Origin: Novosphingobium sp. ERN07 | Lineage (GTDB): Bacteria > Pseudomonadota > Alphaproteobacteria > Sphingomonadales > Sphingomonadaceae | NCBI RefSeq assembly: GCF_012641335.1 | Contig: NZ_JABAID010000008.1 | Coordinates: 1 to 64,000, forward strand | DNA: 64,000 bases | Direction: 5' to 3' | Shown: piece after piece, positions 43,463 through 53,324 of the stretch | Numbering within the stretch: the stretch's first letter is position 1 | Layout of the letters: each line of letters starts with the position of its first letter | Program-made: the position numbers and the translations under genes | Notes under the pieces: model-generated | Databases searched by the model: none | Seen by the model: the letters and a program-made list of their open reading frames with translations, nothing else | Told to the model about the DNA's origin: nothing

Positions 43463-44626
43463 ATGGCCGAGCAGGAGGGCGAAAAGTCCTTTGCCCCGAC
43501 AGAGAAGCGAAAAAGGGACGCCGCCAAGAACGGCGACGTCTTGCGCTCGCGCGATCTGGCAACGGCTGTGGGCGTGTTGGTGGGCGCGGCGTGGCTGAAG
43601 TTTGCCGGGCCGTGGCTGTTCGATGCCTTGCAGGATACGCTGCGCGCCTCGTTCACGCTGGATCGCGCCGCGATTGAGGATTTCACGCCAACCAAGCTGC
43701 TGACAGGCGCGCTGGTGGCCGTACTGCCGCCGGTCTTCGTGCTGGGCGGACTAGTGCTGGCGGCTTCAGTGTTTTCGCAGATCGGGCTTTCCGACGGGCG
43801 CTGGAACGCGGACAACCTTGCGCCCAAGGCTTCGCGCCTGAACCCGATGTCCGGGCTGAAGCGCATGTTCGGGCCGCAGGGCTGGATCGAACTGGTCAAG
43901 GGGCTGGCCAAGCTGGCGCTGCTGGGCACGATTGCTTACGCTTGGGCCAAGGGCCGGATCGCGGAGCTGATCGGGCTTGGCCACGGCGACATTCACGGGC
44001 AGCTTGTGCAGGCGTGGGATGCGATCACGTCGCTGGCCTTTGCGCTGGCGGCAGGGCTGATGATCATCGCGCTGATCGACTTTCCGATCCAGTGGGTGCG
44101 CCGCTTCTTCCGACTGCGCATGACGCTGCAGGAGATCAAGGACGAGCACAAGGATTCCGAAGGATCGCCCGAACAGAAGGCCGCTGTCCGCAACAAGCAA
44201 CGCCAGTTCGCAATGGGCGCGATTCAGGGCGCGATGGCCAAGGCGCAGTTCGTCATCACCAACCCCACGCACTTTTCCGTGGCGCTGACCTATGACCCCG
44301 ACCTTGCCCCCGCCCCGGTAGTCCTCGCCAAAGGGCGCGGTGAAAAGGCGCTGGCGATGCGCCAGTTGGCCGCAGAGCTGGGCGTTCCGACCATCGAGAT
44401 CCCGCCGCTCGCTCGCTCGGTCTATTTCACCACGCGCGAAAACCAGATGATCCGCGAAGACCTCTATGCCGCCATCGCATCGGTGCTGGCCTTCGTCATG
44501 TCCTTGAAGCGCGGCGACAATCCGGCTCTGCCGACCATCGATCTGCCCGTTCACATGCAATTCGACGCCGATGGCAGGCCGGAAGCGGTCGTGCAGCTTA
44601 ACCGCGCCGCCGCGCAACCGTCCTAG
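43463..44626 (+). CDS. flhB: Flagellar export switch protein FlhB
   Basis: 387 residues. N-terminal EKSFAPTEKRKRDAAKNGDV, four membrane helices, and a cytosolic domain with the autocleavage site NPTH (Asn267-Pro268) in ITNPTHFSVALTY. Cleavage and FliK binding switch export to filament substrates. Followed by fliD after 5 bases. Confidence 0.95.
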   Translation: MAEQEGEKSFAPTEKRKRDAAKNGDVLRSRDLATAVGVLVGAAWLKFAGPWLFDALQDTLRASFTLDRAAIEDFTPTKLLTGALVAVLPPVFVLGGLVLAASVFSQIGLSDGRWNADNLAPKASRLNPMSGLKRMFGPQGWIELVKGLAKLALLGTIAYAWAKGRIAELIGLGHGDIHGQLVQAWDAITSLAFALAAGLMIIALIDFPIQWVRRFFRLRMTLQEIKDEHKDSEGSPEQKAAVRNKQRQFAMGAIQGAMAKAQFVITNPTHFSVALTYDPDLAPAPVVLAKGRGEKALAMRQLAAELGVPTIEIPPLARSVYFTTRENQMIREDLYAAIASVLAFVMSLKRGDNPALPTIDLPVHMQFDADGRPEAVVQLNRAAAQPS

Positions 44627-44631
44627 AGACT

Positions 44632-46077
44632 ATGGCTACAACCTCGTCCACTTCGTCGACCGCATCGTCATCGGCAACAGCGCAGATCATCTCGGCGCTG
44701 GGGGCAGGCAGCGGCATCAACACCGCACAACTGGCCGAACAGCTTTCCGCCGCGCAGTTCGCCACGCGCATCGATCAGATTACGGCGAAGACCGATAAAC
44801 TGGCGCTGCAGATATCCAGCGCTTCGAACCTCAAATCGCTGATGAGCACGCTGTCGTCCTCTATCGGCACGCTGATCCGCACCGGCGATCTGGCGGTAAC
44901 GCCTTCGATCACCAACAGCAGCGTGGCGACCGTGAGCAAAGGGACGTTGACTGGATCGGGCAGCTACAGCCTTGAAGTGACCAGCCTTGCCAATGCACAA
45001 AAGCTGGTCATGCCGGCCTATGCCTCGTCCACGGCGACCGTCGGTTCAGGCACGATGACTTTGCGCTTTGGCACGGTATCCGGCAGCACGTTCACCGCCG
45101 ATGCTGCGCAGGATGCAGTGGATATCACCATCGCCAGCGGCGCAACGCTGGCCGATGTCGCTACGGCGATCAACGCTTCGGGCGCGGGCGTCACCGCCTA
45201 TGTTGCCAATGGCAGCAGTGGCGCGCAACTCGTGCTCAAGGGCAAGGAAGGGGCGAACAAGGGCTTCATCATCGAAACAACGCCCGATGTGGGCGGCGAG
45301 GCTCTGGCCGACCTGGCATGGACGCCTGCCGCCAATACCACGCAGTTGAAAGCCACGGCCACCGACGCCGCCTATAGCCTTGATGGCGTTGCCTATTCCG
45401 CCACAAGCAACACGGTCAAGGATGTGGTCCCCGGTCTCAACCTGAAATTGACAGCCACCAACGTCGGCAATCCCGCCACGATCACGTTCAGCGATCCGTC
45501 CAGCGGCATCAGCACCGCGATGAGCGATCTGGTGGAAGCGCTGAACGAGGTCGTCGGGCAGTTGAACACCGCAATGGCCAAGGATTCGGGCGAGCTGAAC
45601 AACGATCCCGGCGCGCGTGCTCTGCGCACCGCGTTGACCACGCTTGCGGGGCAGAAGATCATGCTGAATGCTGCGGACGGCACCCCGTCGCGGCTCTCCG
45701 ATCTCGGCCTGAAAACGCAGCGCGACGGCACATTCGCGCTCGACACCGACCGCCTTTCGCAAACCCTGGACGATTTCCCGCAGGAAGCGGGCGCGATGTG
45801 GACGACCGGGATCTATGGCGTCTATGCCGCCATCGACAAGATCGCCCGCAATGCCTCGTCCACCACGGGCATTTCGCTGGGCAGTTCGATCACGCGCAAC
45901 ACCGCGCTGCAGCAGACGCTTTCCGAGCGGTCCGCAACGCTTGCAGAAAAGCAGGAAACGCTCCGCCAGCAACTGGTCAGCCGCTTTGCCGCGATGGATA
46001 CCCGCGTAAGCGGATCGCAATCCACCCTCTCCTTCCTTCAGGCGCAGATCGACGCCTGGAATTCGAGTAACAACTGA
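44632..46077 (+). CDS. fliD: Flagellar filament cap protein FliD
   Basis: 481 residues. N-terminal GAGSGINTAQLAEQLSAAQF, repeated cap domains (SGSYSLEVTSLANAQKLVMP), and C-terminal coiled-coil (ERSATLAEKQETLRQQLVSR FAAMDTRVSG). It caps the growing filament. The stop overlaps the fliS start by one base (TGATG). Confidence 0.93.
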   Translation: MATTSSTSSTASSSATAQIISALGAGSGINTAQLAEQLSAAQFATRIDQITAKTDKLALQISSASNLKSLMSTLSSSIGTLIRTGDLAVTPSITNSSVATVSKGTLTGSGSYSLEVTSLANAQKLVMPAYASSTATVGSGTMTLRFGTVSGSTFTADAAQDAVDITIASGATLADVATAINASGAGVTAYVANGSSGAQLVLKGKEGANKGFIIETTPDVGGEALADLAWTPAANTTQLKATATDAAYSLDGVAYSATSNTVKDVVPGLNLKLTATNVGNPATITFSDPSSGISTAMSDLVEALNEVVGQLNTAMAKDSGELNNDPGARALRTALTTLAGQKIMLNAADGTPSRLSDLGLKTQRDGTFALDTDRLSQTLDDFPQEAGAMWTTGIYGVYAAIDKIARNASSTTGISLGSSITRNTALQQTLSERSATLAEKQETLRQQLVSRFAAMDTRVSGSQSTLSFLQAQIDAWNSSNN

Positions 46078-46460
46078 TGCTGCACCATCGCAACGATCCA
46101 TCGGAAGCCTATCGCCGCGTCGATTTCGATGCGCGGGTACGCGGAGCGGATTCACGCCAATTGGTCGACCTGTGCCTCGAACAGGTCATCGGATCGATCG
46201 GCCGCGCACTGCATGCGCAGGAACGCAGCGACAATTCGGCCAAGAGCGCGGCGCTTACGCGCGCCGTTTCCGCGCTCACCGTCCTGCAGATGGGCGTCGA
46301 TATGGCAAACCCGACAGCGGCCGCGCTGGTGCAGCTCTACCAGTCGGCGCGCAATGCCATTCTCGATTGCGTGACCCGCTTCGACGCCGGAAAGCTCAAA
46401 GTCATCCGGCAGGATTTCACCGAAATCCGCGAGGCGATGCTGCGCAGCATTGCTGCGTGA
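46077..46460 (+). CDS. fliS: Flagellin export chaperone FliS
   Basis: 127 residues, helical, with the start AYRRVDFDARVRGADSRQLV and KSAALTRAVSALTVLQMGVD. FliS holds flagellin monomers in the cytosol. Last gene of the fli run. The 242 bases that follow contain a small CCACC/GGTGG hairpin near 46465-46480 and the cheB terminator. Confidence 0.88.
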   Translation: MLHHRNDPSEAYRRVDFDARVRGADSRQLVDLCLEQVIGSIGRALHAQERSDNSAKSAALTRAVSALTVLQMGVDMANPTAAALVQLYQSARNAILDCVTRFDAGKLKVIRQDFTEIREAMLRSIAA

Positions 46461-46613
46461 GCATCCACCCGTAACGGTGGTGACGGGCTAGAGCGCGACG
46501 ACGGCAGGTGTGGAAACCCTCCCCGCTGCGAATAATCCCGCTCCCCTACCTCAAGGGCGGGGCGGGAGTGCGTTTACGACGGCCGGTTTCGTAGAAATTG
46601 ATACATAACGAAA

Positions 46614-46644
46614 AAGCCCGGAGCCGGCATGTGGCTCCGGGCTT
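46614..46644 (-). terminator. Intrinsic terminator of the divergent cheB-like gene
   Basis: AAGCCCGGAGCC pairs with GGCTCCGGGCTT around a 7-base loop. Reading on the minus strand it is followed by a T-run (from the AAAAA at 46611-46615), the classic intrinsic form, about 60 bases past the stop of the gene at 46703. Confidence 0.85.
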
Positions 46645-46702
46645 CGGTCCGCCCGCACGACAGGGGACAATGAACGTGCGGGAAGCTTGGGAAAAGAATA
46701 CC

Positions 46703-47743
46703 TCAGCCCATGTGGCAGCAGGCGATCAGCGCCCCGCCAAGATCGTCCAGACCCAGTTCCTGATCGGCCGCTTCCATATCCATCGCGGCGCTGGGCGCTT
46801 CAGCAACCATCGCCGTCTTGCGATCCTGAACGAAGGTTTTGCACCCGGCATCGCGCATCAGGCGCAGGCCCTTGGCCCCATCCTTGCCCATGCCCGTAAG
46901 TACGGCACCGGCCGCAGGGATGGAACCGCGCGCAATCGATCCGAACAGGAGGTTGGCCGCCGGGCGTACGCCATCCACCGGATCGCGATCAATCAGGCGC
47001 AACTTGGCCGGACTGCCGGGCTCGATCACGGCATGAAGGTCAGGATCATAAGCAATGTGAATGGTGCCCGCGACAAGCGGCGTGGCATCCTTGGCAGCTT
47101 TCACCGAACATTTCAGTTCAGCGTCCATGCGTTTGATAAAGGTTTCGACCACAGCGGGTTCGGCATTGAGCGTGATGACCGTGGGCGGACACTTTTCAGG
47201 AAAATCGCTCAATATCTGCGTCAGGGCATCAATCCCGCCCATAGAGGCGGTGAGCGCGAGGATATGGCCGTTCCATTCGAAGTTCGTTTCGGTCGCTTTG
47301 GCAACCTTGGTGGTGTCACGCGGGGCGCGCCGATCCTTGACGTTGCTGTTGGCAGCGGCAAGCACGATCTTGCCGAGCTGGCCCACCGTTTTGGCAAACT
47401 GTTCCGGCGTGGCTTTCAGCGGTTTGGGAAAGCATTCCACTGCGCCCAGTTCATACGCTTTCAGCGAGGTTTCCGTGCCCGCCTGCGTAAGGCTGGACAA
47501 CATGACCACGGGCATGGGGTTCGATCCCATGATCTCTTCCAGAAACTCGATCCCGCTCATGCCCGGCATTTCCACGTCGAGCGTGACAACATTGGGACGC
47601 AATTCCTTAATCTGCTCGCGTGCGTCGCTGGCGCTGGATGCCGCACCCACAACCGTCACGTTCTTTGCCTGGTCGAGGATGTCGGCAAAAAGCGCCCGCA
47701 TGGCGGCGGAATCATCGACTACAAGTACGCGAGCATCGTGCAT
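46703..47743 (-). CDS. cheB: CheB-like response regulator with altered methylesterase site
   Basis: 346 residues. The receiver domain is intact (VVDDSAAMRALF, phospho-acceptor Asp56 in TLDVEMPGMSGIEF, Lys107). The methylesterase domain keeps the nucleophile Ser167 (TASMGG, usually ASTGG) and Asp288 (LTGMGKDGA), but the catalytic His, in VQHI of the second CheB here, is replaced by Asn193 (VITLNAEP). The FGMPRAAIN segment is also changed (VAEAPSAAMD). I infer a CheB-derived protein with weak or no esterase activity. It is divergent from the cheA operon and stands alone. Confidence 0.85.
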   Translation of the reverse strand: MHDARVLVVDDSAAMRALFADILDQAKNVTVVGAASSASDAREQIKELRPNVVTLDVEMPGMSGIEFLEEIMGSNPMPVVMLSSLTQAGTETSLKAYELGAVECFPKPLKATPEQFAKTVGQLGKIVLAAANSNVKDRRAPRDTTKVAKATETNFEWNGHILALTASMGGIDALTQILSDFPEKCPPTVITLNAEPAVVETFIKRMDAELKCSVKAAKDATPLVAGTIHIAYDPDLHAVIEPGSPAKLRLIDRDPVDGVRPAANLLFGSIARGSIPAAGAVLTGMGKDGAKGLRLMRDAGCKTFVQDRKTAMVAEAPSAAMDMEAADQELGLDDLGGALIACCHMG

Positions 47744-47951
47744 TTCAAGGAACCTCTTGATCGGGCGAGATAAAGCCGTCCCTATTCCTTACGCGCGCAG
47801 AGCCGACGATTTCCTGTGCGGCCCCTTACGTATCTCAACCTAAGGGGGCCGAAAGGCGGCCTTTGCCCTCGCACCTCTATTCCCATGACCCTGTTCACCG
47901 CGTCCGATTCTCGTCGGATCGGTCAAGTCGAACCGGAGGAAGAGCATCTCC

Positions 47952-48224
47952 ATGTCGTCGGTCATGCCATCGATCACCCTGCCCGCGCGCTGCGATCGCG
48001 CCGCCGCCGAAGCCCTGCTGCCCGAAATGGTGGCGGCTCTGGGCTCCGGCCCCCTGATGATCGATGGGCGCGAATGCCAGCACATCGGGCAGGCAATGCT
48101 CCAGTTGCTCATCAGCGCCCGCCAGACCGGCGATGGCGCGGTCATAGAAGCATCGCAGGCGCTGCGCGACGTTGCCCAGCTTACCGGCCTTGCCGACGAA
48201 CTGTTTTCCGGGAGCCACGCATGA
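47952..48224 (+). CDS. STAS-domain protein at the head of the chemotaxis operon
   Basis: 90 residues. Single STAS-like domain (ITLPARCDRAAAEALLPEMV; GPLMIDGRECQHIGQAMLQL), with a Cys where the phosphorylatable Ser/Thr of SpoIIAA-type proteins may lie. GGAGGAAGAG lies upstream of the start. It overlaps cheA by 4 bases (ATGA). STAS proteins open chemotaxis operons in several alphaproteobacteria, but their function is not known. The 208 bases between this gene and the cheB-like gene contain a small GGCCG/CGGCC hairpin at 47847-47861. Confidence 0.75.
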   Translation: MSSVMPSITLPARCDRAAAEALLPEMVAALGSGPLMIDGRECQHIGQAMLQLLISARQTGDGAVIEASQALRDVAQLTGLADELFSGSHA

Positions 48225-50449
48225 ACGCCGAAGAAATCCAGGCGATATTCTTCGCTGAATGCGAAGAATCGCTCGAAGCCGCCGAACAGGGCCTTGCCGC
48301 CTGTCGCGATGGCACACAGGACGGCGATACCGTCAACGCGGTGTTCCGCGCGGTCCACTCGATCAAGGGCGGCGCCGGAGCTTTCGGCTATATTCCGCTT
48401 CAGGGCTTTACGCATACTTTCGAAACGCTGCTGTCGGATGTCCGTGATGGCACAGTGGCGATAACCGAACCCTTGATCGACCTCATGCTGGGTGCGCTCG
48501 ATACGTTGAGCGACCATGTAACCGCAGCGCGCAACGGCGGTGAACCGCCCGAAGACAGCGCCTTGCAGGCAGAGCTGACCGCAGCGATGGCAGCGAATGT
48601 AGGTTCCGCGCCCGCCCCCGCAGCAGTCGCGCCAGCCCCAGCGCCTGTGGCCGAACCAGAACCGGTTGCGGCCCCGAAAGCCGAAAGCGCGGGCGACGAT
48701 TTCGACTTTGATTTCGACCTAGACGCCTTGCTTGACGATATCTCCGGCGAGATTGCGCCATCTGATAATGATGCCGCGGGCGCTGCACCAGAAAAGCGCT
48801 GGGAAGTGCGCGTTCGCCCCCATGCCGCCGCCATGCGCAACGGCAGCGAACCGCTGCTGATGCTGCGCGAGATGGGCGATCTTGGCGGCACTTGCGCGGT
48901 TTGCGACATATCTTCGATCCCGCCGCTCGATTCCTTCGATGTCGGCACCGGCTATCTTGGCTGGGCGTTCAGCTTCCCTGCCAGCGTGACCGAAGATTCC
49001 GTCCGCGATATCTTCGATTTCGTGGGCGATGATTGTTCGCTGGCATTTGGCGAAGCGGCGGAAATGCCGCCGGTGCGTCACCCCGAACCGGCTCAGCCCG
49101 CGCCGTCTGTCGTCGCCGCTGCTGTTGCGGCGCCCGTTGAGGCCAATGCAGCGGCACTGGTGCAGGCCACTCCCGCCACTTCCGCGCCCGTCGAAACGGA
49201 AAGCGCACAGGCGCGCATGGCGGCCAATGGTTCGGCTCCACCGGCACCGCCGGCGCCAGGCCAATCGATACGTATCGAACTGGGCAAGCTCGACAAATTG
49301 ATCGACGCTGTGGGCGAACTCGTGATCGCGCAGGCCATGATGGCGCAGCGTCTTGCAGGCCAAGGCCTCGCCGTGGCCGAGGAAATGGCGATGATCGAGG
49401 GTCTGACCCGCGACATTCAGGAATCCGCGATGGCGATCCGCGCGCAACCGATTGGTTCGGTCTTCAGCCGCGTGCCGCGCATCCTGCGCGAGCTGGCCTC
49501 TACCACGGGCAAACACGTGAAGCTTGAAGTATCGGGCGAGACCACCGAACTTGACAAGACGGTGATCGAGCGTCTGGGCGAACCGCTTACGCACCTGATC
49601 CGCAACGCGGTGGACCACGGTATCGAACAGGCCGATGAACGCATCGCCGCTGGCAAACCGGCTGAGGGCACGCTGACGCTTTCGGCTGAGCACCGGTCTG
49701 GCCGCATCCTCATCCGCATTGGTGACGACGGTAAGGGCATCGACCGCGAGCGCGTATTTGCCAAGGCCGTCGAAAAGGGACTCGTCTCGCCAGAAACGGT
49801 GATGAGCAAGGAAGAGATCGACCTGCTGATCTTCGCCCCCGGCTTCTCTACCGCCCAGCAGGTTTCGAATATTTCGGGCCGCGGCGTGGGCATGGACGTG
49901 GTGCGCCAGAACGTGAAGGATTTGGGTGGCCGCATCACCATCGATTCCGAACCCGGCAAAGGCACCACTTTCACGCTTACCCTGCCGCTGACGCTGGCCA
50001 TTTCCGATGGCATGGTCGTCAACGTGGGTGATGAAACGCTGGTCGTGCCGCTGGCCAACGTAGTGGAAAGCCTGCGCCCGGAACCCAACGAAGTGCAGGG
50101 CCTTGGCGCCAATCGCTGCATGATCAACGTGCGCGGGCGGTTCATTCCGGTGATCCCGCTCAGCCAGTCGGTCGGTGCAGCCGGTGCAGCAACCGACCCG
50201 CGCGATGGCGTGCTGATCGTGGTCGAAACCGAAGGCGCAGGCCGCGCCGCGCTGATGGTCGATGCGATCTGCGACCAGCGCCAGGTCGTGATCAAGAGCC
50301 TTGATACCCACTACCGCTCGGTCGAAGGTGTGGCCGGAGCGACCATCCTTGGCGATGGCCGCGTGGCGCTTATCGTCGATGTCGACAGCCTGGTTTCGCG
50401 TTCGCTCGCATCATCGAGCACCACCGCTTCGCTGGCTGAAGCCGCATGA
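48221..50449 (+). CDS. cheA: Chemotaxis histidine kinase CheA
   Basis: 742 residues from ATG 48221. HPt domain with His46 in FRAVHSIKGGAGAFG. A long Ala/Pro linker replaces a clear CheY-binding P2 domain, with an uncharacterised 120-residue segment around 190-290 (RWEVRVRPHAAAMRNGSEPL). Dimerisation region, then kinase boxes LTHLIRNAVDHGIEQADERI (N), GDDGKGID (G1), GRGVGMDVVRQNVKDLGG (G2), and a CheW-like C-terminal domain. It phosphorylates CheY and CheB in response to receptors. Confidence 0.95.
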   Translation: MNAEEIQAIFFAECEESLEAAEQGLAACRDGTQDGDTVNAVFRAVHSIKGGAGAFGYIPLQGFTHTFETLLSDVRDGTVAITEPLIDLMLGALDTLSDHVTAARNGGEPPEDSALQAELTAAMAANVGSAPAPAAVAPAPAPVAEPEPVAAPKAESAGDDFDFDFDLDALLDDISGEIAPSDNDAAGAAPEKRWEVRVRPHAAAMRNGSEPLLMLREMGDLGGTCAVCDISSIPPLDSFDVGTGYLGWAFSFPASVTEDSVRDIFDFVGDDCSLAFGEAAEMPPVRHPEPAQPAPSVVAAAVAAPVEANAAALVQATPATSAPVETESAQARMAANGSAPPAPPAPGQSIRIELGKLDKLIDAVGELVIAQAMMAQRLAGQGLAVAEEMAMIEGLTRDIQESAMAIRAQPIGSVFSRVPRILRELASTTGKHVKLEVSGETTELDKTVIERLGEPLTHLIRNAVDHGIEQADERIAAGKPAEGTLTLSAEHRSGRILIRIGDDGKGIDRERVFAKAVEKGLVSPETVMSKEEIDLLIFAPGFSTAQQVSNISGRGVGMDVVRQNVKDLGGRITIDSEPGKGTTFTLTLPLTLAISDGMVVNVGDETLVVPLANVVESLRPEPNEVQGLGANRCMINVRGRFIPVIPLSQSVGAAGAATDPRDGVLIVVETEGAGRAALMVDAICDQRQVVIKSLDTHYRSVEGVAGATILGDGRVALIVDVDSLVSRSLASSSTTASLAEAA

Positions 50450-51315
50450 GCCTGATGGATGCCCTCGATGCGTCGATGCCCGGCGTCAGCCCCGGCGTGT
50501 ACGACGAAGCAGACTTCCGCGCGATCTCGGAGATCACGTACAAGGAAGCCGGCATCGTCCTGCCCACGGGCAAGGCCATGCTGGTCTATTCGCGCCTTGC
50601 CCCGCTTGTGCGCGATTCGAACTGCGCGACCTTCGGTGCCTATGTCATCCGCATTCGCGAAGATGCTGCAGAACGTCAGAAGGCGATCTGCGCGCTGACC
50701 ACGAACCACACGTTCTTCTACCGTGAATCCCACCACTTCGAACATTTCGCGCAGGAAGTGCGCCCCGGCTACGTCCAGCGGCTGACCAGCGGCGGCAAGA
50801 TACGCCTTTGGTCGGCAGGCTGTTCCAGCGGCGAGGAAACATGGTCCTTGCTGATGACCTTTCTCGGCGCCGACCAGTCCGAAGGCAGCGCCATCGCCCG
50901 ACGCGATCTGCGCCTGCTTGCCAGCGACATTGCCACGCATGCCATCGCCAAGGCGCGCAGCGGCACTTATCGCACCGAAGACCTGAAAGCCGTGCCAGAA
51001 GCCTTGCGCCGCGTCTGGACGCGCAGCCACGGAGAAGACAGTACGATAGCCCCCGAAGTGCAGCAACTCGCCCGCTTCCGCGCGCTCAACCTGCAAGGCG
51101 AGTGGCCGATGCAGGGACAGTTCGACACGATCTTTTGCCGCAACGTTATGATCTATTTCGATAATCCTACCAAGGAACGACTTGTGCATCGCTTTGCGGA
51201 AAAACTCGCACCCGGCGGGTGGCTCTATATCGGCCATTCCGAACGCGTTACCGGCCCGGCGCTCGATCTGCTGACGACCCAAGGCCCCACCATCTATCGC
51301 AAGAGGGCCGCATGA
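50446..51315 (+). CDS. cheR: Chemotaxis methyltransferase CheR
   Basis: 289 residues. TTNHTFFYRESHHFEHF, the SAM-binding RLWSAGCSSGEETWSL, and TIFCRNVMIYFD are the family motifs. It methylates receptor glutamates with S-adenosylmethionine. Overlaps cheA and cheB by 4 bases on each side. Confidence 0.95.
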   Translation: MSLMDALDASMPGVSPGVYDEADFRAISEITYKEAGIVLPTGKAMLVYSRLAPLVRDSNCATFGAYVIRIREDAAERQKAICALTTNHTFFYRESHHFEHFAQEVRPGYVQRLTSGGKIRLWSAGCSSGEETWSLLMTFLGADQSEGSAIARRDLRLLASDIATHAIAKARSGTYRTEDLKAVPEALRRVWTRSHGEDSTIAPEVQQLARFRALNLQGEWPMQGQFDTIFCRNVMIYFDNPTKERLVHRFAEKLAPGGWLYIGHSERVTGPALDLLTTQGPTIYRKRAA

Positions 51316-52349
51316 CCATTCGCGTCGTCATTGTTGAAGATTCGCCCACCATGCGCGCAATCCTGATGAACCGGCTCGGCAAGGAGCCGGACATCGAGGT
51401 CGTCGCGGCCGCTGCCAACGCCGCCGAAGGCCGGCAGGTGATCCGCGAACTGGACCCCGATGTCGTCACGCTCGATATCGAGATGCCCGGCATGAACGGG
51501 TTGGATTTCCTCGCCAAGATCATGGAACTGCGCCCCACCCCGGTGATCATCGTCTCCGGATCAACGCAACAGGGCAACGAGATGAGCGCTCGCGCGCTCG
51601 CCCTTGGCGCGGTCGATTGCTACGCCAAATCGGGCGGCGGCACCGGGCTTGACGATGCGGGCAAGCTTGCCGCGATGATCCGCGAAGCCGCAAAGGTGCA
51701 GTTCGCCCCGCGCCGTGCTCCCGTGGCCCCACCCGCAACGATCACCCGCGTGGCGCAGGAAGTGCGCGGCACCTTGGCTGATCGCCCCGCGCTGATCGCT
51801 ATCGGATCGTCGACCGGCGGGGTCGAAGCGCTGCAGACTGTGCTGTCGGGCTTCCCGGCGGACTGCCCACCCACGCTGATCGTCCAGCACATCAACGCAC
51901 GCTTTGCGCCTGCCGTTGCCCGCACGCTCGATCAGGCCTGCCCGCCCAAGATCGTGCTGGCCGAACCTGACATGCCGCTGAAAGACGGTCACGTCTATCT
52001 CGCCCCCGGCGACGACCGGCACCTTTCGATCGGCGGCAGCAGCACGTTCCACTGCAAGTTGCGCGCAGGCCCTCTGGTTTCCGGCCATCAGCCCAGCGTC
52101 GATGTGCTGTTCCAGTCGGTTGCCGAGATCGTCGGCCCGCGCGCCGTGGGCATTCTGCTCACCGGCATGGGCGCTGATGGCGCGCAAGGCCTGCTGGCAA
52201 TGGCCCAAGCGGGCGCTCGTACCATCGCGCAGGACGAGGCGACCTGCACCGTCTTCGGAATGCCGCGCGCCGCCATCAACCTTGGCGCAGCCCGCATCGT
52301 AGCCCCGCTCGGCGCCATCGCACGCCACGCGTTCAGCAAGGCAGCCTGA
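51312..52349 (+). CDS. cheB: Chemotaxis methylesterase/deamidase CheB
   Basis: 345 residues from ATG 51312. Receiver with Asp10/Asp55 (EDSPTMRAIL; TLDIEMPGMNGLDF). The esterase triad is complete: Ser167 (GSSTGGVEAL), His193 (IVQHINARF), Asp289 (LTGMGADGA). It removes methyl groups from receptors and opposes CheR. This is the canonical CheB, in contrast to the divergent copy at 46703. Confidence 0.95.
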   Translation: MTIRVVIVEDSPTMRAILMNRLGKEPDIEVVAAAANAAEGRQVIRELDPDVVTLDIEMPGMNGLDFLAKIMELRPTPVIIVSGSTQQGNEMSARALALGAVDCYAKSGGGTGLDDAGKLAAMIREAAKVQFAPRRAPVAPPATITRVAQEVRGTLADRPALIAIGSSTGGVEALQTVLSGFPADCPPTLIVQHINARFAPAVARTLDQACPPKIVLAEPDMPLKDGHVYLAPGDDRHLSIGGSSTFHCKLRAGPLVSGHQPSVDVLFQSVAEIVGPRAVGILLTGMGADGAQGLLAMAQAGARTIAQDEATCTVFGMPRAAINLGAARIVAPLGAIARHAFSKAA

Positions 52350-52350
52350 C

Positions 52351-52908
52351 ATGAGTTTCGAACAACCCATCCCCGGCGCACCGCCGCTCGAACGGGTCAC
52401 CGTGATGCAAGGGCAGGCCCTCGCCAGCGCCAGCCCGTCGATCGAATATTCAACCGTGCTTGGATCGTGCGTGGCAACCTGCCTGTTCGATCCGCAAACC
52501 AAGGTCGGCGGCATGAACCACTTCCTGCTGTCCGAACCGCCCGCCAATCTTCCAGGTACACAGGTGGACGAACATTACGGCGTCTATCTGATGGAGCTTC
52601 TGGTCAACCAGATGCTCGCCAAAGGCGCGCGCAAGAGCAACCTCAAGGCCCACCTCTATGGCGGAGCCAACGTCAACCGCAACATGATGCGCATCGGCAC
52701 GATGAATGCCGAATTCGCGCGCGAATTCCTCCGCCGCGAAGGGATAGCCCTGATGCGCGAGGATCTGGGCGGCACCAATGCCCGCCGCGTCGATTTCCGC
52801 CCGGCATCGGGCCAGGTCCGCCTCCGCACGGTGGAAGACCGGTTCGCGCCCCCTGTCCAACCTACCCCGCGCCCGGCTGTGTCCACCGGCGATGTCGAAC
52901 TGTTCTGA
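52351..52908 (+). CDS. cheD: Chemoreceptor glutamine deamidase CheD
   Basis: 185 residues. The catalytic Cys/His pair is present in STVLGSCVATCLFD and VGGMNHFLLSEPP, then AHLYGGANVNRNM and RREGIALMREDLGG. It deamidates receptor glutamines and may bind a CheC-type phosphatase elsewhere. Placed one base after cheB. Confidence 0.93.
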   Translation: MSFEQPIPGAPPLERVTVMQGQALASASPSIEYSTVLGSCVATCLFDPQTKVGGMNHFLLSEPPANLPGTQVDEHYGVYLMELLVNQMLAKGARKSNLKAHLYGGANVNRNMMRIGTMNAEFAREFLRREGIALMREDLGGTNARRVDFRPASGQVRLRTVEDRFAPPVQPTPRPAVSTGDVELF

Positions 52909-52929
52909 ACGGAAAAAGCGAGTCCTCCC

Positions 52930-53301
52930 ATGAGCAACACCACCCGGATCCTTACCGTAGACGACAGCCCCTCCATGCGGGCGCTACTCAACCACGCCCT
53001 GTCGGGCCACGGCTTCGATGTGTCGCAGGCCGAAGATGGCATGGCCGCGCTCGATTGGCTGGCCATGAACGAGGTCGATGTCGTCATCACCGATATCAAC
53101 ATGCCGCGCCTCGATGGCTTTGGCCTGATCGAACGTCTGCGCGAAGGCAGCCGCCACCGTGACCGCCCGATCCTCGTGCTGACCACCGAAAGTTCGGACG
53201 AAAAGAAAGCCCGCGCCCGCGCCGCCGGCGCCACCGGTTGGATCGTCAAGCCGTTCGACCCCGAAAAACTCGTCGCTGCGGTTCGCCGCGTCGCCCACTA
53301 A
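52930..53301 (+). CDS. cheY: Chemotaxis response regulator CheY
   Basis: 123 residues, single receiver domain. Asp11-Asp12 (TVDDSPSM), phospho-acceptor Asp55 (ITDINMPRLDGFG), Thr85/86 and Lys107 (WIVKPFD). Phospho-CheY should set motor direction, although FliM in this window lacks the usual docking peptide. Confidence 0.94.
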   Translation: MSNTTRILTVDDSPSMRALLNHALSGHGFDVSQAEDGMAALDWLAMNEVDVVITDINMPRLDGFGLIERLREGSRHRDRPILVLTTESSDEKKARARAAGATGWIVKPFDPEKLVAAVRRVAH

Positions 53302-53324
53302 GACCAACGAGAGGAGCACACCCC

